Positions 33,882 through 43,089 of a stretch of 57,982 nucleotides of DNA are shown here, piece by piece. The translations under genes and the position numbers were made by a program. Source of the DNA: Oxalobacteraceae bacterium UBA6018 (GTDB lineage Bacteria > Pseudomonadota > Gammaproteobacteria > Burkholderiales > Burkholderiaceae_D); NCBI GenBank assembly GCA_002428015.1, contig DIZW01000012.1:16821-74802 (forward strand), read 5' to 3'. The first letter of the stretch is position 1, and each line of letters starts with the position of its first letter. The notes beneath the pieces were generated by a model. It ran no database searches. It was given only the letters and a program-made list of their open reading frames with translations, and had not been told where the DNA came from.

Positions 33882-35612
33882 TCATGCCGCGTTGCCGCTG
33901 CCGGCCACGCGCAGGCGCTGGTAGGCGGCCTTCTCGTCGTCGTTCAGCTCGACCATGTAGGGCTCGACGGCGCGCTTCCTGAACACCATGGAGCCGTCGG
34001 CGCTGCGCCGCACGTTGGAGTGGCAGAACCAGTTGGCGTCGTCCTTGTCGGGATGGTCGACGCACAGGTGGTACAGGCCCCAGCGGCTCTCGGTGCGAAA
34101 CAGCGACGCGCGCGCCGCCAGCTCGGCGCAGTCGCGGATGGTGTAGGCCTCCATCGCGCGCATCAGCTCGTGCGGGTTGGCCGCGCTCATCTGTTCGAGG
34201 TCCTCGCTGATCTCGCCGAAGCGGTCCAGGCCGAGCTCGATCTTGCGGGTGATCTTGGGCGGCTGCAGGTAGTCGTTGACGATGCGGCGCGTCTTATACT
34301 CCACCTGGAACGGGGTGAGGCCCTCGGCGCGCGCGAGCGGCGCGGCGATGCGGCGGCGCTCGGCCTCGACCTGGTCCGCGTTCACCTGCGGCGCGGCGCG
34401 TCCGGCGATGTAGTCGGCCGCGTTCTCGCCGCAGAATTTGCCGTACACGAAGGCGCCCAGCATGTAGTTGTGCGGGATGCTGGCGCAGTCGCCGGCCGCG
34501 TACAGGCCGGGGATCGAGCACTCGCCCTTCTCGTTGGTCCAGATGCCTGACGCGCTATGGCCGCTGCAAAAGCCGATCTCGGAGATGTGCATCTCGATCG
34601 CCTTCTTGCGGTAGTCGGTGCCGCGCCGCTCATGGAAACGGCCGCGGCTGGGACGCTCGTTGGTGTGCAGGATGTGCTCGATCTCGGCGATGGTTTCCTC
34701 GGCCAGGTGATCGAGCTTGAGGAACACCGGGCCGCGTCCGCCTTCAAGCTCGTTGAAGAACTCCAGCATCATCTGGCCGCTCCAGTAGTCGCATTCAATG
34801 AAGCGCTGTCCGGTGGCGTTGGCGGTATAGCCGCCGAACGGACCGGTCACGTAGGCGCAGGCGGGCCCGTTGTAGTCCTTGATCAGCGGGTTGATCTGGA
34901 AGCATTCGAGGTTGGTCAGCTCGGCGCCGGCATGGTAGGCCATCACGTGGCCCTCGCCGCTGTTGGTCGGATTCTCGTAGGTGCCCCACAGGTAGCCGGA
35001 GGCGGGCAGGCCGAGCCGGCCGGCCGCGCCGGTGCACAGCACCACCGCCTTGGCCTTGATGACATAGAAGTCGGCGGTGCGGCAGTCGAAGCCCATCACC
35101 CCGCTGATCTCGCCGCCCGGCCCGGTGAGCAGGCGCGTGGCCACCACACGGTTGGTGATATCGACCCGCGCGCGCTTGAGCTGGCGGTACAGCACCCGCT
35201 TCATGTGGTGCCCCTCCGGCATCGGCAGCACATAACTGCCCAGGTGGTGCACCTTGCGCACCGCGTAGTCGCCGGTTTCGTCCTTCTCGAACTTGATGCC
35301 CCAGCGGTCCAGTTCCTCGATCATCGCGAAGCTGTTGGCGGCGTAGGCGTACACCCCTTTCTGGTCGACGATGCCGTCGTTGGCCACCGTGATCTCCTTG
35401 GTGTACTGTTCCGGGGTCGCGTGGCCCGGAATGACCGCGTTGTTCAGACCATCCATCCCCATCGAGATGGCGCCGCTGCGCTTGACGTTGGCCTTCTCCA
35501 GCACCAGCACGCGCAGGGCGGGGTTCTTCTCCTTCGCCTTGACCGCCGCCATGGGCCCGCCGGTACCCCCGCCGACGATCACGAGGTCATATTCAAGTTC
35601 AATGGTATTCAT
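33882..35612 (-). CDS. AprA/FrdA-like FAD flavoprotein
   Basis: A 576-residue flavoprotein of the fumarate reductase/succinate dehydrogenase/APS reductase alpha family. The FAD-binding VIVGGGTGGPMAAVKAKE begins at about residue 10. EKANVKRSGAISMGMDGLNN is close to the EKA.V.RSGA.AQGL pattern of AprA. SIPGLYAAGDCASIPHNYMLG is the second FAD motif, and a helical C-terminal domain follows. Substrate residues cannot be assigned by eye. The start at 35612 has AAGGA 6 nt upstream; the longer frame reads into the regulator's end. With the ferredoxin next door it is probably a redox enzyme acting on an imported compound, not necessarily on APS. Confidence 0.87.
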   Translation of the reverse strand: MNTIELEYDLVIVGGGTGGPMAAVKAKEKNPALRVLVLEKANVKRSGAISMGMDGLNNAVIPGHATPEQYTKEITVANDGIVDQKGVYAYAANSFAMIEELDRWGIKFEKDETGDYAVRKVHHLGSYVLPMPEGHHMKRVLYRQLKRARVDITNRVVATRLLTGPGGEISGVMGFDCRTADFYVIKAKAVVLCTGAAGRLGLPASGYLWGTYENPTNSGEGHVMAYHAGAELTNLECFQINPLIKDYNGPACAYVTGPFGGYTANATGQRFIECDYWSGQMMLEFFNELEGGRGPVFLKLDHLAEETIAEIEHILHTNERPSRGRFHERRGTDYRKKAIEMHISEIGFCSGHSASGIWTNEKGECSIPGLYAAGDCASIPHNYMLGAFVYGKFCGENAADYIAGRAAPQVNADQVEAERRRIAAPLARAEGLTPFQVEYKTRRIVNDYLQPPKITRKIELGLDRFGEISEDLEQMSAANPHELMRAMEAYTIRDCAELAARASLFRTESRWGLYHLCVDHPDKDDANWFCHSNVRRSADGSMVFRKRAVEPYMVELNDDEKAAYQRLRVAGSGNAA

Positions 35613-35650
35613 TGCAGTCCTTGTCAGAGAGTGTCGAAAAAAAAGCCAGG

Positions 35651-36460
35651 TCAGAGCGGCACCCGGTCCACGCGCACGCGGTACTGGAATGCGTCGCCGC
35701 GGTAAAACAGATTCTCGTAGTCGATCGGCGCGCCATCGGCGCCGTGCGTGGTGCGTTCGATGCACAGCACCGACGAGCCCTCGGCCACCTGCAGATGGCG
35801 CGCCAGGGCGGCGTCGGCCAGCGCGGCGCCGATCTGCAGGTCGGCATGGCCCAGTTGCAGGCCAAAGTCGTTTTCCAGGATCGCGAACACGTCGCGCGTG
35901 GCCAGGTCGTGGCGCGCCAGGCGGTGGCCCAGCGCCGCCGGCAGGTAGCTCACGTCCAGCGAAATCGGCTCGCGGTTGAGGAAGCGCACGCGCTGCAGTT
36001 CGGTCACGTGGGCGCGCTTGCCCAGCTGGAGGCGCTCGCGCACCTGCGGCGTCGGCACCATGTTGCGCATTCCGATCACCTGCGCGAACGTCTCGTAGCC
36101 CTTCTGGCGCATCGCCTCGCCGAAGCCCTGCAGTCGCCCCAGATCCTGGAACGCTTTTGGCTTGGACACGAAGCTGCCCTTGCCATGCAGGCGGAAGATG
36201 AGGCCCTCCGCTTCGAGGTCGCCGAGCGCCTGGCGCACCGTGATGCGGCTGACGTTAAAGTGCGCGATCAACTCCGCCTCGGACGGCAGTTGCTGGTGCG
36301 GCTGGTAGCTGCCGTCGAGGATCTGGCCGCGTAAGCGGTCCTTAATCTGCACGTACAGCGGCTGCGTGGCCAGCAGCGCATCGCGCGGGCTCTGGCGCAG
36401 ATCGACCACGTTGGCGGCGCCGGCGCGGGCAGGGGAAGTGGGCTTGTTATGACTTGTCAT
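35651..36460 (-). CDS. GntR/HutC-family regulator with UTRA domain
   Basis: A 269-residue regulator. The winged helix is PLYVQIKDRLRGQILDGSY, then LPSEAELIAHFNVSRITVRQALGDLEAEGLI and GKGSFVS. A UTRA ligand-binding domain follows (about residues 105-260, TELQRVRFLNREPISLDVSYLP, ending YRVRVDRV). It precedes the flavoprotein gene by 38 bp, so it is the first gene of the operon and its likely local regulator. Two 12-bp palindromic boxes overlap and precede the ATG. No good Shine-Dalgarno is seen, so the start is less sure than the gene. Confidence 0.9.
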   Translation of the reverse strand: MTSHNKPTSPARAGAANVVDLRQSPRDALLATQPLYVQIKDRLRGQILDGSYQPHQQLPSEAELIAHFNVSRITVRQALGDLEAEGLIFRLHGKGSFVSKPKAFQDLGRLQGFGEAMRQKGYETFAQVIGMRNMVPTPQVRERLQLGKRAHVTELQRVRFLNREPISLDVSYLPAALGHRLARHDLATRDVFAILENDFGLQLGHADLQIGAALADAALARHLQVAEGSSVLCIERTTHGADGAPIDYENLFYRGDAFQYRVRVDRVPL

Positions 36461-36473
36461 GATGAGTTGTCAT
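36449..36473. promoter_or_regulatory. Twin 12-bp operator boxes at the GntR start
   Basis: On the plus strand, ATGACTTGTCAT (36449-36460) and ATGAGTTGTCAT (36462-36473) are nearly identical palindromic boxes 13 bp apart. They cover the start codon and the bases before it. Tandem boxes at this place suggest autoregulation by the GntR protein. Binding is inferred. Confidence 0.5.
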
Positions 36474-36897
36474 ATGCAATCCGCGTGCCACGTCCGGCCG
36501 GTCGACGCTACAGAGGAGCGGCGGGCGAAGCGTCGATGCTGCGCTGCGACATTTGGGGGCGGCGGCACCACGGTGGAGCCCTGGCATGGAGCGAAATGCG
36601 GACGGCGAACCATCATTATTTATCGGCGCCGCGCGCCGCGCCGTTTCGCCGCGCTCGGCGCTGCGCTCGGCATTGCGCTATCGTGGCCGGCGATAGCCGA
36701 GCGTGCGCGTGGACGCGTGGGAGGCGGCGCTGGAGCGCGCGTGTCAAGCGGATGATGGTTGCGGCGATGGCGACGGCGGCGGCAACGCAGCGCTGCGCGA
36801 CGCGGGCCAAGGCGCCGGTGGCGTCATAAATATTCGTGGCGCGCGCGGCCCGTGCATTATATTGCGTACTATTTCGCGTTTTCTCCAGTCGCCCCTC
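36474..36897. other. Divergent intergenic region, no gene recognised
   Basis: About 420 bp between the GntR gene and the ArsB-like gene. It is very GC-rich in the middle and AT-rich near 36830-36890 (TAAATATTC, GCATTATATTGC), as expected for the promoter of the ArsB-like gene. Open frames crossing it have no protein character. Confidence 0.45.
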
Positions 36898-38151
36898 ATG
36901 ATATTTCCACCGCTCGAACCTCAGATCGTCTGGCCCGTAGCGGCACTGTCAACCGCCGGCATCCTCGCAAAGCCGTTTGGCCTGGCCGAAGCATGGTGGG
37001 CGGTGCTGGGCGCGGTGGTATTGCTCGTCACCGGACAACTGGCCTTGGCCGACGTGGCGCATGCCGTCGGCAAAGGCGGCGGCGTCTACCTATTCCTCAT
37101 CGGGATGATGCTCGCGTCCGAGCTCGCACGCACCACTGGCCTGTTCGACTGGATCGCGGCAAAGGCGGTGGGCATGTCCCATGGCTCGCCCACGCGCCTG
37201 TTTTGCCTGGTCTACGCGGTGGGCATCGTCGTCACCACCTTCATGTCCAACGACGCCACCGCCGTCGTGCTGACCCCGGCCGTGCTGGCGGCGGCCAGGG
37301 CGGCCAGGCTGGAGCGGCCGCTGCCCCACTTGTTTGCCTGCGCCCTGATCGCCAACGCCGCCAGTTTTGTGCTGCCCGTTTCAAATCCCGCCAACCTGGT
37401 TGTCTTCGCCGGGAACATGCCCTCGTTGACGCACTGGTTCCGGCTGTTCCTGCTGCCGTCGGCCATCGCCATCGTGGTTACCTTCGCCGCTCTCTATCTC
37501 TCGCAGCGCAGGGACCTCCAGCGGCCGATGGACGATCGCGTGGACGTTCCCGCCTTGAGCGTCGACGCCAAGCTGGTCGCCATCGGCATCGTTGTGATGG
37601 GCGTGGTGTTGGTCAGCGCGTCGGCGTTGAAGATCGACCTGGGGTGGCCCACCTGCATCGCCGGTATCGCCACCCTGGTGGCTGTTTGGTCGCGTAGCCG
37701 CGCACCGGCGTTGACAGCCATGCGCGAATTATCCTGGGGCGTGCTTCCGCTCGTCGCCGGCCTTTTCGTGCTGGTCGAGGCATTGTCAAAGATCGGCGTC
37801 CCGGAACGCCTCGCGCAACTGCTCGAACAAATGAACGCGGCATCGCCAGCGCTGGCAGTGTGGGGGGCGGGTGTGGGCACCGCCCTGGTCGCGAATGTCG
37901 CCAACAACCTACCGGCGGGGCTGCTGGCCGGCGCCACCATGGCCGCCAGCCATGCGAGCCAGGGCGTGACCGCGGCTACGCTCATTGGCATCAACCTGGG
38001 ACCCAACCTGTCCGTGACTGGGTCGCTGGCGACGGTATTATGGCTGACCGCGCTCAGGCGGGAAGGGGTGGTCGTCGGCGCGGGCCAGTTCCTCAAGGTC
38101 GGCGTGCTGGTGATGCCGGTGGCGCTCGTGCTCTGCCTGTTGATCCTGTGA
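36898..38151 (+). CDS. ArsB/NhaD-superfamily anion permease
   Basis: A 417-residue membrane protein with about eleven helices. Family features are FLIGMMLASELARTTGLFDWIA, TTFMSNDATAVVLTPAV, LPVSNPANLVVFAGNMP and, in the second half, VANVANNLPAGLLAGATM with LIGINLGPNLSVTGSLATVLW. This two-fold pattern is that of ArsB/citrate-type permeases. No arsR, arsC or arsenite ATPase lies nearby, so arsenite export is not assured. It is divergent from the GntR-controlled operon and could serve as an anion carrier for it. The start at 36898 avoids a GC-rich, non-family N-terminus. Confidence 0.85.
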   Translation: MIFPPLEPQIVWPVAALSTAGILAKPFGLAEAWWAVLGAVVLLVTGQLALADVAHAVGKGGGVYLFLIGMMLASELARTTGLFDWIAAKAVGMSHGSPTRLFCLVYAVGIVVTTFMSNDATAVVLTPAVLAAARAARLERPLPHLFACALIANAASFVLPVSNPANLVVFAGNMPSLTHWFRLFLLPSAIAIVVTFAALYLSQRRDLQRPMDDRVDVPALSVDAKLVAIGIVVMGVVLVSASALKIDLGWPTCIAGIATLVAVWSRSRAPALTAMRELSWGVLPLVAGLFVLVEALSKIGVPERLAQLLEQMNAASPALAVWGAGVGTALVANVANNLPAGLLAGATMAASHASQGVTAATLIGINLGPNLSVTGSLATVLWLTALRREGVVVGAGQFLKVGVLVMPVALVLCLLIL

Positions 38152-38261
38152 CATTGCTGAGCCCGGTGGCAACGGCGCGACTCAACATCGTGTCGATCAT
38201 CGGGCGCCAAATCCATAGCGCCAGAATGGCATTCACCGAAGAATTCTCCGCCATCGGTGCC

Positions 38262-41200
38262 TCACGCTTTGTTCTCGCGGTCCGCATCGTAGGCGGGAAG
38301 GCAAAAGGCGCAGCCGTTGTAGCCCCGCGCGAGTGCCGCCTTGATGGTTTCGAACGGGACCTGGTGACTTCGGTTCATCATCTTTCGGTAGCCACAGTCG
38401 AATGTGTGCAACTCCTGAGTGCTTGAGTTCCCGTAAAAATAGTCTTCAGATTCCTTCACCGCGGTGATTTCGATCGTCAAGCGTCCGGCCATCATGCCGT
38501 CCTGTTCCTGGCTGGCGATGATGGGATAGCGCTTGAGATGCTCTGCGTGGCAGGAGAAGTCGATTTCCAGATGCACGCTACGTTCCTCGCCCGCGTCAAG
38601 TGAAAAGCTGGCGATCGCTCCAACCACACCGCCCGGGAGAGCTAGTGTGGTCCATCGGCTGTTTCGGTCAGTGACAACAAAGCCGGTGAGGGTCTTGGCG
38701 CTGTCGGTGATGTTGCGGGCTAAGCGCAGCGCTATTTTGGTATCGGGCGGCAGCAGGGCGGCGTCTAGCTCCAGGGTGTTGCTCGATAGGTGAGTGGTTC
38801 CGCGTATCAGGAAGCTTGTCTTGGTCTTACCGCCTGGGGTGGACGGGGCGGGCGTGACATTGCGCTGGCCGACGTTATTATCGTAGCGCACTAGCAAGCC
38901 GTGTTCGATCTGGCCCGAATATATATCGGGGATGGCATGGTCGCCGGGACCGGAGACGATGGCAAGCAAGCATTCATGGTCATCAATTTGCGGCGTCCAG
39001 ATGAAAGGACCGATTCTGGTGGTTGTCATGTTGTCGGGCGGTACAGGCAGGGGAACTGGTAGCACACCAATGAGATCGAAGTTGTCGGGCCAGATCATCC
39101 CGGTGCCCGGGTCGCAGTGGTAGGCCTTGACGGAAAATCCAGCCGCCGCTTGTGAACCTCGGTGATGGACTCGCACATACAGATAGTTCGGTGTGTTATT
39201 GATGGGTGCCTGATGGCCAGCTTCCGGATCCTCGCCTTGGTCGGGGTCGTTTGGATCGGCCGGGTCGGCCGGTGGCGGATTGTTGCGCACCCAAATATCG
39301 GGGGATGTCCAATGGGGGAGCTCGCTCGGTTGCAGTCCGGTGTCGGCATCGCTGTCGCGAATGTAGAGATCGACGCCGGCGCCGCTCTCGTCGGTCACGC
39401 TGGCCGTCTCGTGCAGCACGGTCGCCAAGGTCATGCGCGCGACATCGGCCACACAGGCGAAGTTGACGGTTGACGGCGTGTCGCTCGCGTCATGATAGTG
39501 TGGGTTGCCCTCGCCTTCGTAGACGCCAATGACCACGTAGCCACGCGCTTCGAATGGCATGTAGTCGCTGCCGTAGATGGGCCCGAACATCACCGGCGTC
39601 GTACAGTAGTCGGCCGCCATCTGCGCCATGACGCCTGCAAATTGCTTTGACGGCGAGTCATTGGCGGCGACCTGGTTGCCGATGTCGTATTCGATAACGA
39701 CGCCCCCGTTGACCATGGGGTAGCCGACCTGGTCGAGATTGATCAGCCGGTGGACATCGATATTGTTGTCATGCACGTATTGAGCATAGGCGGTGGAGCC
39801 CCAGAAGCCTTGCTCCTCGCCAGAGAAGGCAAGGAACTGAACATCGTCCCTCAGCTCCACCTGATTCAAGATGCGCGCAATCTCCAATATCACAGCGATG
39901 CCCGCAGCGTTATCGTCCGCTCCGGGCGCGCGCGCCGTCGCGTCAGCGGAGTGCTCCATGATGCAATCATAATGGCCGCATACGAGGGTCCGGAGCACCT
40001 CGTCCGCGGCCCACTTCCGCACCCCCGCGCTGGCGGAGTCACCACCGATGTTGAGGAACCAGTCCCACAGCGCGGTAGCATAGATGCTTCCTTTGAGGTC
40101 GTGGCCGTAGGCGTCGAAACCCGGATCGCCAAAGCGCTCCGTGCGATCCAGGCGCCGCGTGGGATCCCAATGAACGGCAGGGCAGTTATCCCAAGCGAAG
40201 ACCTCCTCGCGCTCGAATTGGTGCTCATTGAACCGGTCGAGCCAACAGGCCGCAAGCAGATCGCACCAGCCCTGCTCGTAGGAGTAGGGCGAGCTCATGC
40301 CGACACCCATCAAACGATAGACGGAATGGCCGTACTCATGGACCACGACCGCCGGATCGGAAGCGTCGGGGACGCCCCCCTCGCCAAGGAGGATAATGAG
40401 GTTTCCACTACTGTCTTGCGTGGAGCTCGAGTTGTCGATGGTATAGCCCTGGGCGTCGACCTTCACTTTCGTGGCGGCACTGCTGAACTCGGTGCACCCT
40501 AGTGCGCGCAGGTCGGTGATCAGCCGGTCGAGATAGTAGTACGCCATGACGCTGAGGAATTCCTCCGTCTTCGAACCGTACTTGAAATCGCCACTGGTTT
40601 CCGGCGGCTTGAAAGTGGGGGATTGATAGTCGACGCTTTCAACCCAGGTTCCGTTCAGCTTGTATTTGCTCGCCACAGGCGCGTCGAGGTTCGGTATGTC
40701 TACCTCGACGCATTCTTCGTTCAGCGTGTCCTGCGGCGTCGCCCAGCTAAGGGTGCCATCCTGTTTCGAGCGTATGGGGTCCGGCCAGAAGACGTTGCCC
40801 TTTGGCGAAGCATCCATCCTCCTGTCATTTACCGCGATCAGTTCGCCGCCGGCTGCGTCGACCATCAACTCCCACTCGCCTGATGGTTCACGCGTGTCCA
40901 TCAACACCTGCCACACCAGGTAGGCTTTGCCAGGTTGCCCAGTGGCCAGTGCCAACATCGTCTGTCGAATCTCGGGCTGGGGCCGGTGCGGATCGGGCGC
41001 CGCCGGTTGCGGGTGCCGATACACATACAGCGTGGGGGCGGCGAGCGTGATTGCTTCGAATTGCTTGTCGAAACGCTGATGCAGCATGTCCACCACGTTT
41101 TCCGCCGATAGCCTGGCCTGCTCCGGGCCCAAGGTTTTCGGCAGATCGTAGTCCACGCTGTTCATGGCGGAAATGACGTTGCCCTCAGCTTTTTGCTGTC

Positions 41201-41489
41201 CCACCACGATGGCGGCGTGATAGACCGGGATAGTGTTGTGTTGCTGAACATAGCGAATAGAACGGGAAGCCGCGCCTTCTCGCACGTCGGCCTTCTTCAG
41301 CGTGATGTTGTCCAGGTGGAAAGGGTCGTGGTTGACTTTCAGAAAATCATCCGCCTTTGCCAGCACCGACAGGCGTCGTTTGGCGGCAGGCAAAGGATTA
41401 ACAAGCTCGGCGCCGAAGAAGCTGCGCACGGCGCCCGTCTTCTTATCATAGGTAGTCCGGCTGTCTTGTGTGAGCTGCAATTTTGACAT
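38262..41489 (-). CDS. Chimeric metallopeptidase: FTP-like prodomain, M36-like HEYGH domain and complete M28 domain
   Basis: A 1075-residue protein. Residues about 1-225 resemble a fungalysin/thermolysin propeptide. An M36-like part has HEYGH at 384-388 and YEQGWCD at 404-410, where the residue before GW is Gln instead of the usual zinc-binding Glu. From about 497 an M28 aminopeptidase domain starts abruptly and is complete: GHYD (506), PGADDNAAG (D525), GEEQG (E558/E559), LDQVGY (D586) and HDASDT (H666). The C-terminal 375 residues are beta-rich and unassigned. No signal peptide is visible. GC content is visibly lower than in neighbours, hinting at transfer. AAGGAGAG precedes the ATG. Confidence 0.82.
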   Translation of the reverse strand: MSKLQLTQDSRTTYDKKTGAVRSFFGAELVNPLPAAKRRLSVLAKADDFLKVNHDPFHLDNITLKKADVREGAASRSIRYVQQHNTIPVYHAAIVVGQQKAEGNVISAMNSVDYDLPKTLGPEQARLSAENVVDMLHQRFDKQFEAITLAAPTLYVYRHPQPAAPDPHRPQPEIRQTMLALATGQPGKAYLVWQVLMDTREPSGEWELMVDAAGGELIAVNDRRMDASPKGNVFWPDPIRSKQDGTLSWATPQDTLNEECVEVDIPNLDAPVASKYKLNGTWVESVDYQSPTFKPPETSGDFKYGSKTEEFLSVMAYYYLDRLITDLRALGCTEFSSAATKVKVDAQGYTIDNSSSTQDSSGNLIILLGEGGVPDASDPAVVVHEYGHSVYRLMGVGMSSPYSYEQGWCDLLAACWLDRFNEHQFEREEVFAWDNCPAVHWDPTRRLDRTERFGDPGFDAYGHDLKGSIYATALWDWFLNIGGDSASAGVRKWAADEVLRTLVCGHYDCIMEHSADATARAPGADDNAAGIAVILEIARILNQVELRDDVQFLAFSGEEQGFWGSTAYAQYVHDNNIDVHRLINLDQVGYPMVNGGVVIEYDIGNQVAANDSPSKQFAGVMAQMAADYCTTPVMFGPIYGSDYMPFEARGYVVIGVYEGEGNPHYHDASDTPSTVNFACVADVARMTLATVLHETASVTDESGAGVDLYIRDSDADTGLQPSELPHWTSPDIWVRNNPPPADPADPNDPDQGEDPEAGHQAPINNTPNYLYVRVHHRGSQAAAGFSVKAYHCDPGTGMIWPDNFDLIGVLPVPLPVPPDNMTTTRIGPFIWTPQIDDHECLLAIVSGPGDHAIPDIYSGQIEHGLLVRYDNNVGQRNVTPAPSTPGGKTKTSFLIRGTTHLSSNTLELDAALLPPDTKIALRLARNITDSAKTLTGFVVTDRNSRWTTLALPGGVVGAIASFSLDAGEERSVHLEIDFSCHAEHLKRYPIIASQEQDGMMAGRLTIEITAVKESEDYFYGNSSTQELHTFDCGYRKMMNRSHQVPFETIKAALARGYNGCAFCLPAYDADRENKA

Positions 41490-42015
41490 GGCAAACTCTC
41501 CTTATTGTTTTCAAACGGAGCGACAACGCGTTCTGCGTCGAATTTCCAAATCCTCGCAATGGGTATGCTGCCAGGATTTGACACCGCCGCGCGGTATTAG
41601 ATCCGTTCCGCTTTTTTCCAACGTTCCCCGTGCGAGGTCAAGCGGCGCACCCGGCTGGGTCGCCATGGCGTTCAGGGTGAGATAGCAGCCGCGTACAGTC
41701 ATCGCAGGTCAAACCAGCGGACTTTCGCGTCGGATTGTCGCTTCACGGTGATACGGGCAATCACGGGCAATCGAGTCGCCCGGATCCGCTCAGCTTACTT
41801 GCCGAGAACGCCGGCGCCAACGCCAAGAGCACCCACGAGCAACACGAATCGGACGCCAGTCCGGCTGAGTCCGGGCGCCCACCGTCACGTTGCGCGCCGC
41901 ACCCCACGGCTGTCACATTCTGACCCTGCCACGCGTTTGCGCAGATTGTCCTCACGCCAGCCATCGTAAGCTCACAGTTCATCCCACAAGTGACGGACTC
42001 TGAAGGAACACAACC
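41490..42015. other. Intergenic region, no gene recognised
   Basis: About 530 bp between the divergent peptidase and glycosyltransferase genes. It contains a doubled ACGGGCAATC (41753-41772) and the GAAGGA ribosome-binding site of the next gene near 42003. No credible gene or RNA was seen. A Leu/Arg-rich short frame is not supported. Confidence 0.45.
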
Positions 42016-43089
42016 ATGGAACAGCTGGACACACCCGCTGGGGGCCATCCCGAGCTTCTGTCTGTGATTGTCCCCGCGTACAACGAGGAAGCCGTATTGC
42101 CCGAGTTTCATCGCCGCTTGGCCGAGGTGCTGCGAACCATCGACATGCATGCGGAAATTATCTATATCAATGACGGCAGCCAGGACGCTACCCTGGACGT
42201 GATCCGCCGCTTCAAGCAGACCGACGACTCGGTCACGCTGATCGACCTGAGCCGCAATTTTGGCAAGGAGGCGGCCATGACCGCGGGGTTCGACCTGGCC
42301 GCCGGCGACGCCATCGTGATCATCGACGCCGACCTCCAGGACCCGCCCGAACTGATCGCCGACATGGTGCGCCACTGGCGCGCCGGGTACGACATGGTCT
42401 ACGCGCAGCGCACCGTGCGCGAGGGCGAGTCGCGCCTCAAAAAACTCACCGCCTACTTGTTTTACCGGCTCATCCGGACCGCCAGCCGGGTGCACATTCC
42501 CCGCGACACGGGCGACTTCCGTCTGCTGAGTAGGCGCGCCGTGCACGCCTTAAATTGCCTGCGCGAGCAGCATCGATTCATGAAAGGATTGTTCGCCTGG
42601 ATCGGTTTCCCGCAAAAGGCCTTGCCGTACCGGCGCGATGCGCGTTTTGCCGGCGAGAGCAAATTCAATTACTGGAAACTGTGGAACTTTGCGCTGGACG
42701 GCTTTACCTCGTTTACCATCGCGCCGCTGAAAGTGGCCACCTACCTGGGCGTGACCACGGCGCTGATCGCCTTCCTGTACGCCGGCTACGTGGTCGTCAG
42801 GACCACCCTGTACGGCAATCCCGTGAGCGGTTACCCGTCCCTGATGGTCGTCATCACCTTCCTCGGCGGGGCGCAGCTGGCCTTTATCGGCATCCTTGGG
42901 GAGTACCTGGGGCGCATGTTCAACGAGACCAAGCAGCGCCCGCTGTATTTCTTGAACGCCTATGAACCGGCCTCAAGCGCGATGCGCCGCGACCGTCCCG
43001 CGCTGTCGGCGGGTCCCGCCGCCGGCATCGTTGGCGCCGGGCAAAGCGGCCGAGTCGAGCAGACTGCCGGCCGCCAGCACGATGAGTAG
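42016..43089 (+). CDS. GT2-family glycosyltransferase, GtrB/ArnC/DPM1 type
   Basis: A 357-residue enzyme expected to move a sugar from a nucleotide donor to undecaprenyl phosphate. The GT-A domain starts LSVIVPAYNEEAVLPEF, has IIDADLQDPPE (the DXD region) and RNFGKEAAMTAGFD. Two C-terminal membrane helices follow (YLGVTTALIAFLYAGYVVV and LMVVITFLGGAQLAFIGILGEYLGR), as in GtrB/ArnC. The tail beyond YFLNAYEP is variable. The last 117 bp overlap the convergent GT39-like gene. The two could form a lipid-linked sugar transfer pair despite opposite strands. Confidence 0.9.
   Translation: MEQLDTPAGGHPELLSVIVPAYNEEAVLPEFHRRLAEVLRTIDMHAEIIYINDGSQDATLDVIRRFKQTDDSVTLIDLSRNFGKEAAMTAGFDLAAGDAIVIIDADLQDPPELIADMVRHWRAGYDMVYAQRTVREGESRLKKLTAYLFYRLIRTASRVHIPRDTGDFRLLSRRAVHALNCLREQHRFMKGLFAWIGFPQKALPYRRDARFAGESKFNYWKLWNFALDGFTSFTIAPLKVATYLGVTTALIAFLYAGYVVVRTTLYGNPVSGYPSLMVVITFLGGAQLAFIGILGEYLGRMFNETKQRPLYFLNAYEPASSAMRRDRPALSAGPAAGIVGAGQSGRVEQTAGRQHDE

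Noticed and set aside
33588..35612. True dissimilatory APS reductase (AprBA)
   Set aside because: The ferredoxin lacks the AprB tail, and no sat, qmo or dsr genes are nearby; similarity is at superfamily level only.
36898..38151. Arsenic resistance operon
   Set aside because: Only an ArsB/NhaD-like permease is present, with no arsR, arsC or ATPase, so an arsenic-specific name is not justified.
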